Assembly: GCF_005925345.1 (NCBI RefSeq)
Contig: NZ_SSHJ01000022.1
Location: 6,909 to 70,908, forward strand
Source of the DNA: Pedobacter ureilyticus
Lineage (GTDB): Bacteria; Bacteroidota; Bacteroidia; Sphingobacteriales; Sphingobacteriaceae
Reading direction: 5' to 3'
Length of the DNA stretch: 64,000 bases
This document shows positions 36,440 through 43,735 of the stretch, one piece after another. Every line of letters starts with the position of its first letter. The first letter of the stretch is position 1. The notes under the pieces are model-generated. The model ran no database searches. It had not been told where the DNA came from and was given only the letters and a program-made list of their open reading frames with translations. Both the position numbers and the translations under genes were made by a program.

Positions 36440-37165
36440 TCACAATTCTGTAACGTATTTCAAAAAAAGGTCTTTAGCTTTTATTTTTTCTGCTGTAAGC
36501 TCGAAGTTTAATTTATCACTAAGATAATCTGCAATATCTATTCCTTTAATAGCAGGCAATTGATTTATTACTGTCGGAATATTAGCAATGCCTTCTGCCA
36601 ACGCCATATCAAAATCCTTTAAAAATTCTTTTGAAATGGCTTTGTTAGCCACCCAAGCGGCATACATAAACGGTAGACCTGTAAAGTTCATCCACTCTTC
36701 TCCCATATCGTAAACGTAGTTGAAGTCTGGCTTACGGCCAAAAGTTCTATCGCCAATTAGTACAATTGCATCTGTAGTAGCAGTTTGATCTGTGGTATAG
36801 GTAACCTCTACCTTAAAGTGGTGCTTTAATAGCACTTTTGCTAAATTGTTGGAAGTACGAGATTGAGGATCTAGTTTAACTGTCTTGATTTTGTTTACAG
36901 GTACATCAGAAAAAATAAATACTGAATTTACAGCACCAATGGAGCCAATACAAAATGAACTGATAATTTGTGCGTTCGGTACAAATGGAATTGCCGCAAC
37001 CGGAATTAAGCCAATATCCACTTGGTTTTCTATGAGCTTCTTAGCGCAATCTGATGGAATATCTAAGCTTAAGTCTATTTGTTTCAATACCTGCGCATGT
37101 TGGATGCCGTAAATAAACGGCTTGGTATTGGTGTAAGAAACGGCAGAAATTTTTATCTTCTCCAA
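36440..37165 (-). CDS. mqnA: Chorismate dehydratase MqnA
   Basis: 241 residues of the MqnA/MqnD family. ISAVSYTNTKPFIYGI opens the fold and DIGLIPVAAIP follows, matching chorismate dehydratase. It makes 3-enolpyruvyl-benzoate, the first step of the futalosine route to menaquinone. Two genes upstream on the same strand is mqnE, which acts next; a histidine-phosphatase gene lies between. MqnC and MqnB are not in the window. Confidence 0.9.
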   Translation of the reverse strand: MEKIKISAVSYTNTKPFIYGIQHAQVLKQIDLSLDIPSDCAKKLIENQVDIGLIPVAAIPFVPNAQIISSFCIGSIGAVNSVFIFSDVPVNKIKTVKLDPQSRTSNNLAKVLLKHHFKVEVTYTTDQTATTDAIVLIGDRTFGRKPDFNYVYDMGEEWMNFTGLPFMYAAWVANKAISKEFLKDFDMALAEGIANIPTVINQLPAIKGIDIADYLSDKLNFELTAEKIKAKDLFLKYVTEL

Positions 37166-37171
37166 AACGAT

Positions 37172-37786
37172 TTATAATTGTGCTAAGTGAGAAGTATTGT
37201 TCGAGTCAATTAGGTCGAACTTCTCTCCATCGTATTGTAAACGGTATAAAGTGGTATTTGAATGTGGAAACTCCTCCATGTCACTCATTGGCCTATCCAA
37301 CAGTAGGCATAAAAGTAAGCGCATTGCCCTACCATGCATACAGACCAAAATTAACTTTTCTTCAGTTTGTTTTTTAATATGATCCATGGCTTTTGCCATA
37401 CGGGCGGCCACTTCGTTCGGACTTTCACCGCCACCAAATTTAGCATCATAATTACCCAATTGCCATTCTTTAACCACTGCTCTAAAAGCTATCCTAGCTT
37501 CTTCGGTATTGGGTTTGCCTTCCCATTCTCCCCAAGCCAATTCGTCTAATCCGTCTAGTTGTTCCCAAGGTAAACCTAAATCTATAAAGCCTTTAACTGT
37601 TTGGTGCGTTCTAACTAAAGATGAAGTATATACTTTATCAAATTTAACTGACTTATACTTATTAAAGAATGCAGCGGCTTGTGCAATTCCAGTATCATTT
37701 AAGTCGGCATTCACGCCTCTTCCCTGCACTATGCCTAATCTGTTCAGTTCTGTTTCTCCGTGGCGTATAATATAAAGTTCTTTCAT
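37172..37786 (-). CDS. Histidine phosphatase family protein
   Basis: 204 residues of the phosphoglycerate-mutase-like superfamily. The catalytic RHG motif is in LYIIRHGETELN; VCMHGRAMRLLL holds the second histidine. It removes phosphate from a small molecule or peptide; the substrate is unknown. It sits six bases from mqnA, so it may serve a menaquinone-related or unrelated housekeeping role. Confidence 0.9.
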   Translation of the reverse strand: MKELYIIRHGETELNRLGIVQGRGVNADLNDTGIAQAAAFFNKYKSVKFDKVYTSSLVRTHQTVKGFIDLGLPWEQLDGLDELAWGEWEGKPNTEEARIAFRAVVKEWQLGNYDAKFGGGESPNEVAARMAKAMDHIKKQTEEKLILVCMHGRAMRLLLCLLLDRPMSDMEEFPHSNTTLYRLQYDGEKFDLIDSNNTSHLAQL

Positions 37787-37868
37787 TAATGAGTGAATTT
37801 TGACTTATAGAATGATTGAATTTTGGATAGTAATCGTTTACTTATTCTAAATTCAGTCATTCGAAATT

Positions 37869-39053
37869 TTAATTGACCACAGGTAATTTATAATAAGACG
37901 GTTTTACCTCTTCTTCAAAAACAACTTCTGAGTAATCAGTAATTACATTGTATAGCGTATCTCTTTCAATTGGTTTGCGCTTTACGTTCTTAATCAATTC
38001 TACCAATTCTTTAGTACTCATGGCCGGTGTTTGTTCTTCCGCACCCGCCATTGAATAGATTTTCGTGGTATCATCTAAAGTACCATCAATATCATCTACG
38101 CCAAAATTTAAACTCAATTGAGCGGTCTCTCTACTAATCATGGCCCAATACGCTTTAATATGTTCAAAATTATCTAGGTAGATACGTGCGATAGCGTAGT
38201 TACGTAAATCTTCTACTACAGATACTTCAGCTACATCACTCATTTGGTTGTTTTGGTTTCTAAACTTCAAAGGAATGAAAGCTTGAAAACCACCAGTTTT
38301 ATCTTGTAACTGGCGCAAACGCTCCATGTGATCTACCCTGTGCCAAAACTGCTCAATATGACCATATAGCATGGTGGCATTAGAGCGCATTCCCAATTTG
38401 TGAGCCTGCTCGTGAATATCTAGCCATTGTTCCGCATTACATTTATCATGGGCAATTTTTTCTCTAACCTCTGGATGAAAAATCTCTGCACCACCACCAG
38501 GCATCGAATCAAGTCCTGCTTCTTTTAGATATTTCATACCATCATAGTGACTTAATTTTGCTTTTTTGAAGATGTAGTAATACTCTACTGGCGTTAAGGC
38601 TTTAATATGTAAATCAGGGCGATGTGCTTTTGCTTTGCGGAAAAAATCAGCATAAAAATCTAAGTTTTGCTTAGGTACCACGCCACCAGTAATATGTACT
38701 TCAGTTACCGGTTCATCATCATATTTCTTAAGGATATCGATCATGCCATCCACTTCCATCTCCCAACCTTCTTCACGCTGCTTAATCATCCTGCTGTAAG
38801 AGCAAAACTTACAATCGTACACACAGATATTGGTTGGCTCAATATGGAAATTCCTGTTGAAATAGGTTTGATCTCCATATTTTTGCTCACGGATATAATT
38901 GGCCAATGTGCCTAAATAACCTAATTCGGCATGTTCGTATAAATAAACCCCTTCATCAAAACTGATACGTACGCCATCTTTTACTTTAATAGCGATATCT
39001 TTTAATGGTTGAGCTAAATTTGGATTTTGTATCAATATATCTAACGACTGCAC
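37869..39053 (-). CDS. mqnE: Aminofutalosine synthase MqnE (radical SAM)
   Basis: 394 residues with the radical-SAM cluster ligands C77, C81 and C84 (CVYDCKFC) and MqnE-typical SMPGGGAEIFHPEVRE. It joins 3-enolpyruvyl-benzoate with SAM to give 6-amino-6-deoxyfutalosine. The radical chemistry uses a [4Fe-4S] cluster in the cytoplasm. It belongs with mqnA nearby; the 83-base spacer to the phosphatase gene shows no clear terminator. Confidence 0.93.
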   Translation of the reverse strand: MQSLDILIQNPNLAQPLKDIAIKVKDGVRISFDEGVYLYEHAELGYLGTLANYIREQKYGDQTYFNRNFHIEPTNICVYDCKFCSYSRMIKQREEGWEMEVDGMIDILKKYDDEPVTEVHITGGVVPKQNLDFYADFFRKAKAHRPDLHIKALTPVEYYYIFKKAKLSHYDGMKYLKEAGLDSMPGGGAEIFHPEVREKIAHDKCNAEQWLDIHEQAHKLGMRSNATMLYGHIEQFWHRVDHMERLRQLQDKTGGFQAFIPLKFRNQNNQMSDVAEVSVVEDLRNYAIARIYLDNFEHIKAYWAMISRETAQLSLNFGVDDIDGTLDDTTKIYSMAGAEEQTPAMSTKELVELIKNVKRKPIERDTLYNVITDYSEVVFEEEVKPSYYKLPVVN

Positions 39054-39182
39054 TGCTTTTTCTCCTTAAATTTTACGCAAAAGTACGTTTAATTGTTTAA
39101 TAGTCGGAGGTTAGAAGTCCGAAAGTCGGATGATATTGACGGACAATTGACGAAGCCCAAGCAACAAACCAACTAAACAACT

Positions 39183-39190
39183 TACCTTTG
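39183..39190 (+). promoter_or_regulatory. TAnnTTTG box directly at a thioesterase start
   Basis: TACCTTTG, an exact -7 consensus, ends four bases before the ATG. As with the DinB-family gene, the message would be leaderless or nearly so. No TTTG partner at normal spacing. Confidence 0.45.
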
Positions 39191-39194
39191 TGCA

Positions 39195-39614
39195 ATGATA
39201 CAGAACCAATATAGCATTTTTGAAAGTGAGTTAACTGTTCGTCCAGATGATATTGACATGTTTAACCATGTACATAACAGCAAATATTTAGATTATGTAC
39301 TAGCTGCACGTTATGAGCAAATGGAGAAATTTTATGGTATGAGCTGGGAGAAATTCGAGGAAATGGGTTTTGGTTGGGTGGTCTCTAAAGTGACCATCGC
39401 TTTTAAACGCCCCTTAAAAATGGGCGACCAAATGCTGATTAGAACTGGTATTTTGGAAATGAACGAAAAAGGCAGCAACGTTCAATTCGAAATCATCAAC
39501 AAAAAAACTAGCAAAGTAGCTTCAGATGGTGTATTTGAATATGTGATGATTGATTTAAAAACGCAGCGTTCTTGTAAGGTAACGCAAGAAATGATTGAAG
39601 CTTATAGTATCTAG
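39195..39614 (+). CDS. Hotdog-fold acyl-CoA thioesterase, copy 1
   Basis: 139 residues with a 4HBT domain: LTVRPDDIDMFNHVHNSKYLDYVLAARYEQM has the aspartate and asparagine of the active-site helix, and GWVVSKVTIAFKRPLKMGDQMLI the central strands. It hydrolyses acyl-CoA or a related thioester. A degraded copy of its last codons and the following bases appears again 0.6 kb downstream. Confidence 0.9.
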   Translation: MIQNQYSIFESELTVRPDDIDMFNHVHNSKYLDYVLAARYEQMEKFYGMSWEKFEEMGFGWVVSKVTIAFKRPLKMGDQMLIRTGILEMNEKGSNVQFEIINKKTSKVASDGVFEYVMIDLKTQRSCKVTQEMIEAYSI

Positions 39615-39628
39615 AAAATGGTAAGCAC
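39600..39628 (+). repeat. Direct repeat, left copy (end of thioesterase gene)
   Basis: 29 bases beginning GCTTATAGTATCTAG, including the last codons and stop of the thioesterase. The right copy, at 40192-40220, differs at only five positions, all transitions, and keeps the Ala-Tyr-Ser-Ile-stop reading. Confidence 0.8.
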
Positions 39629-39645
39629 ACGCCGCAGGCGTGCGC
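39625..39645 (+). repeat. REP palindrome 1
   Basis: GCACACGCC, three bases, GGCGTGCGC: a palindrome with one mismatched pair, followed by TAGC. Same family as the two palindromes flanking the RAYT gene. Confidence 0.85.
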
Positions 39646-39681
39646 TAGCAGAGTATGGATTGTTTAGATAATAATAATTTC

Positions 39682-40176
39682 ATGAGACATTTATTTCTTT
39701 ATTTATTTGCTGTTATGATAAGTTATTCTTGTAATAGTAAGCCTACTAATAAGATAGATAATTTGTTAATTCTTGATAGGGATGTAAGAAAGCATACGTC
39801 ATTAAATCAATTTACAAGTTTTTGTGTTTCCAAGAAGACAATAAATAATACTGCAGTATGCGATTCTCGGAGTGAAAAATGTCGACCAGGTGAGCATGAC
39901 TATAAAAAAGTTTTGAAAAAGATTGGTATTACTGTAAAAATCTTTGACTCACTAAACCAAAGACTTTGTAGAGATGGGTTCAAGACTTATTATCGATATG
40001 GAGACTATTCAATTTGGGTTGAGGATGGTGCTTTTGGCGATATTTATGGATATCTCATCAATCACAACCATTTGATTTCAGAAGTAAAATCTTTCGAGTT
40101 CGATAATAAATACCATATTGGAATTGGTAAGAAGGTTGACAAGAATGTTTATTATTTTTCAAGTAATTTTAATTAA
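39682..40176 (+). CDS. Predicted lipoprotein, unknown function
   Basis: 164 residues with a lipobox (LFAVMISYSCNS). The mature protein holds four further cysteines (SFCVSKK, AVCDSRSEKC, LCRDGF), which may form disulfides. No family recognised. It sits between two near-identical copies of the thioesterase 3' end and between REP palindromes, so it may have arrived or been fixed there by recombination (inference). The frame is open nine codons earlier, but the signal peptide fits this ATG. Confidence 0.65.
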   Translation: MRHLFLYLFAVMISYSCNSKPTNKIDNLLILDRDVRKHTSLNQFTSFCVSKKTINNTAVCDSRSEKCRPGEHDYKKVLKKIGITVKIFDSLNQRLCRDGFKTYYRYGDYSIWVEDGAFGDIYGYLINHNHLISEVKSFEFDNKYHIGIGKKVDKNVYYFSSNFN

Positions 40177-40191
40177 TTAATATTAAGCGGG

Positions 40192-40220
40192 GCTTATAGC
40201 ATTTAGAAGATAGTAAGCAT
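40192..40220 (+). repeat. Direct repeat, right copy (remnant of thioesterase end)
   Basis: 24 of 29 bases match the end of the thioesterase gene; the changes are all transitions, two of them synonymous in the remnant frame. It abuts REP palindrome 2. Confidence 0.8.
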
Positions 40221-40231
40221 ACCCCATGCTG

Positions 40232-40252
40232 GCGCACGCCTGTGGCGTGTGC
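40232..40252 (-). repeat. REP palindrome 2 (downstream of RAYT)
   Basis: GCGCACGCC, TGT, GGCGTGTGC: reverse orientation relative to REP 1 and 3. It lies 12 bases after the RAYT stop. Confidence 0.88.
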
Positions 40253-40264
40253 ACACAAATATCA

Positions 40265-40807
40265 TTACAGATGAGTAACTTCTATTAAACCTTTTCCGCC
40301 ACTATAATCAATAGCACTACTGCGCCACTCATGCGGCTCGTTCACAAAACCCGCTACCACTGGATTATAGTGTATGTAGTTAGCTTTTTGCTCAATTACT
40401 TCAACACTCCATAGCTCAATTGGATGATTATCGTGTTGCCAAAATTGATATCCTTTTACGTTACTACTTTTAGCACCTGCTCGTTTGAACATCCACAGCA
40501 TCCACTCTCGCCTACTTTCTTTTGCATTTTCTTGAATAGCTTTCACTATTTGTTTTGAAGTGGGCTCTTTCAACCTGCCCAAAACCATTTGTGGGCTTTT
40601 ATCATCTGTTCTAAATATTAAATGTACATGACTAGGCATGATGCACCAACAAAACACCTCCATTCCTAAGTTTTTTCTGCAATAATTAAAACTCTCCAAT
40701 AAAATCTCGCTGTAAATAGGCCGAACGAATACATCAATCCAATTTACTACTGCAAAGCTCACGAAATATAAGCCTTCTTTATTATGAAATTTATATTTGC
40801 TACTCAT
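40265..40807 (-). CDS. REP-associated tyrosine transposase (RAYT, Y1/HUH family)
   Basis: 180 residues of the Y1 transposase family. The metal-binding HUH motif is MPSHVHLIF (H60, H62); the catalytic tyrosine is in QKANYIHYNPVVAGFV (Y144 or Y147). RAYTs cut and join single-stranded REP hairpins and are thought to spread them while staying domesticated in the genome. Here the gene is bracketed by REP palindromes in opposite orientation, the usual RAYT unit. The frame is intact, so the protein is probably active. Confidence 0.92.
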   Translation of the reverse strand: MSSKYKFHNKEGLYFVSFAVVNWIDVFVRPIYSEILLESFNYCRKNLGMEVFCWCIMPSHVHLIFRTDDKSPQMVLGRLKEPTSKQIVKAIQENAKESRREWMLWMFKRAGAKSSNVKGYQFWQHDNHPIELWSVEVIEQKANYIHYNPVVAGFVNEPHEWRSSAIDYSGGKGLIEVTHL

Positions 40808-40845
40808 ATTAGATAAATGAATTTACGATTTTCTTTTAATTAAAA

Positions 40846-40866
40846 GCACACGCCAAAGGCGTGCGC
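40846..40866 (+). repeat. REP palindrome 3 (upstream of RAYT)
   Basis: GCACACGCC, AAA, GGCGTGCGC, followed by TAGC as in REP 1. It lies about 40 bases before the RAYT start, on the opposite side from REP 2. Confidence 0.88.
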
Positions 40867-40934
40867 TAGCGCTGAGAAATTTTAAAAGCGATTTACCTAG
40901 GCTCAGTAAGTTTTAAAAGTTTCGATTTTTTTTA

Positions 40935-40964
40935 TTTCTATTTTCAACTTTTTTCCTACTTTTG
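40935..40964 (+). promoter_or_regulatory. Promoter of the leader peptide and MATE pump
   Basis: A TACTTTTG box (40957-40964) matches the Bacteroidota -7 consensus exactly; a weak TTTC lies 18 bases before it at the -33 place. The start site would be near 40971, giving a ~135-base leader before the MATE gene. Confidence 0.6.
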
Positions 40965-40985
40965 AGTATCAAAATCTCAACAACC

Positions 40986-41021
40986 ATGAAGTTTTTTGCA
41001 GTCCGCATCAGAATAGCTTAA
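40986..41021 (+). CDS. Candidate regulatory leader peptide (MKFFAVRIRIA)
   Basis: An 11-codon frame ending in TAA, about 15 bases after the predicted transcription start and 85 bases ahead of the MATE pump gene. It contains Arg-Ile-Arg. Arg/Lys-X-Arg/Lys motifs in short leaders are known to stall ribosomes bound by macrolides or ketolides, for example in ErmD leader peptides. A hairpin sits between the leader and the pump. This suggests translation-dependent control of the pump by an antibiotic (inference). Random short frames are common, so the position and promoter are the main support. Confidence 0.45.
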   Translation: MKFFAVRIRIA

Positions 41022-41055
41022 CAAAGCAGGGCTTCTACATCTTAAAACAATTAAT

Positions 41056-41074
41056 GATGCTAGCTTTTAGCATC
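41056..41074 (+). promoter_or_regulatory. Hairpin between leader peptide and MATE gene
   Basis: Perfect 7-base stem GATGCTA/TAGCATC around loop GCTTT. T-rich sequence follows about 12 bases later. The left arm's GATGC can also pair with GCATC inside the leader (41005-41009), over the codons for Arg-Ile, so alternative structures are possible. Confidence 0.5.
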
Positions 41075-41105
41075 TCATGGTATTTCCTTTTTATTATCTT
41101 TATAT

Positions 41106-42530
41106 ATGACACAACCTATTGAGGCAAAATCACGTTTGTCTAATTTTTTTAACGTACTTGTACAGGCATTTAAAGGTGCCGAAATCGATTATACTTCCAT
41201 CAGTATCAGAAAAGCTATTGTACTTTTGGCAATTCCAATGATGTTGGAAATGATTATGGAATCGGTTTTTGTATTGGTAGATCTTTACTTTGTAGGGCAT
41301 TTACCTAATAGCGCCGAAGCCATCCAAATTGTAGGCTTAACCGAATCTGTTTTAACTATTATTTACTCTTTAGCTATGGGTTTGGGCATGGCCGCTACGG
41401 CTGTAGTTGCCCGCAGAATTGGCGAAAAAAATACCGAAGCAGCATCAAGAGCTGGTATGCAAACCATTGCTATCGCCGCAACAATAGCTATCGTAATCAG
41501 TATTATAGGTTTAATTTTTGCCAAGGATATTTTATTACTGATGGGCGCTACAGAAAGTACTGCTACAGAAGGAATTACCTTTGTAAGAATAATGATGGGT
41601 ACCAGCATAGCCATCATGTTACTGTTTCTTATTAACGGTATTTTTAGAGGCGCTGGTAACGCAGCTATCGCTATGCAAAGTTTGTTTATAGCTAATATCA
41701 TTAACATTACCTTATGCCCTATTTTAATACGTGGCCTAGGCCCAATACCCGCCCTAGGTTTAACCGGCGCTGCTTTGGCTACTGCAATTGGTCGTAGCAC
41801 AGGTGTGCTGTATCAAATTTTCCATCTGGCAAGAGGCAGTAACAATTTACAAATGAAGCTGGCTTACCTAAAGCCTCAGACGGCTCAAATTAAAGCGATC
41901 GTCAAAATTGCAGCGCCGGCAGTTTTTCAATTTAGCATTGCTTCTTGTAGTTATATTTTTTTACAAGAATTGGTAGCTACCACCGCCGGGGAAGTTGGTT
42001 CTGCGGGCTTTTTAACTGGGTTGCGGTTAATGATGTTTTTCATTTTACCAGCTTGGGGACTGAGCAATGCAGCCGCCACTTTAGTTGGTCAGAACATGGG
42101 AGCTGGAAGAATGGACAGAGCAGAACAATCTGTATTGGTAACGGTAAAGTATGCTGCAATTTTTATGGCAGTAGTTACTATATTGTTTTTAACCTGTGGA
42201 CACTTATTTGCGTCGTTCTTTACAGAAAACCAAGAAGTTAGGAAGGTAGCCGTTGAAGCTTTAAGGATAATGAGCTACGGATTTGTACTTTATGGTGTAG
42301 GAATGGTGCTTATAAGTGCATTTAATGGCGCTGGCGATACTTGGACACCCACTAAAATTAACGTGTTTGTATTTTGGTTGTTCCAAATACCTTTAGCCTA
42401 CTTCCTCGCTAAATATTTAACAATGGGACCAACGGGTGTATTTATAGCCATTCCAGTAGCCGAAATTGGAATTACTATTGCTGCTTATTTTATCTTTAAG
42501 AAAGGTAATTGGAAGAAAATAGCGGTTTAA
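41106..42530 (+). CDS. MATE-family multidrug efflux transporter
   Basis: 474 residues with about 12 transmembrane helices in two repeated halves. Typical features are the starting segment RKAIVLLAIPMMLEMIMESVFVLVDLYFVGHL and RMVG-type loops (GFVLYGVGMVLISAFNGAGDTWTPTKIN in the second half). It exports drugs or metabolites by exchange with Na+ or H+ in the inner membrane. It is preceded by a leader peptide and hairpin, so expression may depend on an inducing drug. Confidence 0.93.
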   Translation: MTQPIEAKSRLSNFFNVLVQAFKGAEIDYTSISIRKAIVLLAIPMMLEMIMESVFVLVDLYFVGHLPNSAEAIQIVGLTESVLTIIYSLAMGLGMAATAVVARRIGEKNTEAASRAGMQTIAIAATIAIVISIIGLIFAKDILLLMGATESTATEGITFVRIMMGTSIAIMLLFLINGIFRGAGNAAIAMQSLFIANIINITLCPILIRGLGPIPALGLTGAALATAIGRSTGVLYQIFHLARGSNNLQMKLAYLKPQTAQIKAIVKIAAPAVFQFSIASCSYIFLQELVATTAGEVGSAGFLTGLRLMMFFILPAWGLSNAAATLVGQNMGAGRMDRAEQSVLVTVKYAAIFMAVVTILFLTCGHLFASFFTENQEVRKVAVEALRIMSYGFVLYGVGMVLISAFNGAGDTWTPTKINVFVFWLFQIPLAYFLAKYLTMGPTGVFIAIPVAEIGITIAAYFIFKKGNWKKIAV

Positions 42531-42539
42531 TCGTTTAAA

Positions 42540-42609
42540 ACTGTCATTCTGAGCGCAGCGAAGAATCTACTTAATTGATTAAGATTTCTCGTAGCCTCGG
42601 AATGACAGT
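42540..42609. repeat. Inverted-repeat element in convergent junction (second family)
   Basis: Arms of about 28 bases (left core CTGTCATTCTGAGCGCAG, right CGGAATGACAGT) around a short loop. Sequence differs from copies 1-3 but the location, between converging MATE and ddl genes, is the same. Confidence 0.85.
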
Positions 42610-42623
42610 AGGTTAATGTTCCT

Positions 42624-43604
42624 CTAAATAGTTTCCTCTATTACCTGCGTGTAAAAATCTTGCAATTTCATACCCATAGCAGCTACTTGTTGTGGTATAA
42701 AGCTGGTAGCAGTTTGTCCAGGAATGGTATTGATTTCTATAAAATAAAATTTGCCGGTATGATGCTCCAAGAAGTAATCGATACGCACAATGCCGCGACA
42801 GTTCAGTTTTTGGTAAACGTCGGCCACTACCTGCTCTACCCTAGCCTTCTCTTCTTCGCTCATATCGCCAGGCGTAATTTCTTCGGTAACTCCGGGAGTA
42901 TATTTGGCATCAAAATCGAAGAACTCATTTTTGGTTTTAACCTCGGTAGTTGGCAAAACCACAATCTTTCCTTTGGTTTTAAAAACACCAATAGAAAACT
43001 CTCTGCCTTCTACAAACTCTTCAACCAATACTTGCGTGTCCTCATTAAAAGCTTTATCCAATGCAGCCTGTAAGTCATCAAAGTTTTTAACCTTACTCAT
43101 CCCAATACTACTTCCGCCGTTGTTGGGCTTTACAAAAAGTGGGAGTTTCAATTGCGATTTTACCTCTTCTATACTATAATCTTCCTTAAATAGCTGTAAA
43201 GATTTTGCCACGTTTAGGTTTTTGATACCATCTACAATTGCCTTAGTATAGCCTTTGTTCATGGTAATTGAACTAGTTAAGGCATTGCACGTGGTGTAAG
43301 GAATACCCAACATATCGAAATAACCTTGCAATTTACCATCTTCGCCTGGCGAACCATGAATAGCGATAAACACCCCATCAAAAACGATTTTTTTTCCTTT
43401 CAGATGTAAAGAAAAATCATTTTTGTCTACTTCTATTTTTACCGAATCCGCAGGTTCATAAAACCACCCGTTTTCGGTAAGCATAATTTTATATACTTCG
43501 TATTTTGTTGTATCTATGTTATGGGCAATAGTTGCAGCACTTTTAACGGAAACAACCCACTCTCCGGTTGTTCCTCCTGTTAGTAACGCAATGGTTTTTT
43601 TCAT
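42624..43604 (-). CDS. ddl: D-alanine--D-alanine ligase
   Basis: 326 residues of the ATP-grasp ligase family: AIHGSPGEDGKLQGYFDMLGIPYT, LPLFVKPNNGGSSIGMSKV (ATP-binding loop), EEFVEGREFSIGVF and FIEINTIPGQT, the closing catalytic segment. It makes the D-Ala-D-Ala dipeptide of peptidoglycan. It is separate from the usual division cluster. Divergent from the PASTA gene, so the spacer between them should hold both promoters. Confidence 0.95.
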   Translation of the reverse strand: MKKTIALLTGGTTGEWVVSVKSAATIAHNIDTTKYEVYKIMLTENGWFYEPADSVKIEVDKNDFSLHLKGKKIVFDGVFIAIHGSPGEDGKLQGYFDMLGIPYTTCNALTSSITMNKGYTKAIVDGIKNLNVAKSLQLFKEDYSIEEVKSQLKLPLFVKPNNGGSSIGMSKVKNFDDLQAALDKAFNEDTQVLVEEFVEGREFSIGVFKTKGKIVVLPTTEVKTKNEFFDFDAKYTPGVTEEITPGDMSEEEKARVEQVVADVYQKLNCRGIVRIDYFLEHHTGKFYFIEINTIPGQTATSFIPQQVAAMGMKLQDFYTQVIEETI

Positions 43605-43735
43605 TATATTTTAAGGTTGGTTAACTGGCTAATCGCCTCTTTTCAAATCCAAAAATAGATAGATTTGTTTTTAATTCACTATAAATATTTTTTTAAGCTA
43701 AATTTGGGCTTCAATTTATAAAACATATACTGCTA

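Noticed and set aside
39655..39681. Earlier ATG for the lipoprotein gene
   Set aside because: The nine extra residues would precede the signal peptide and disturb it.
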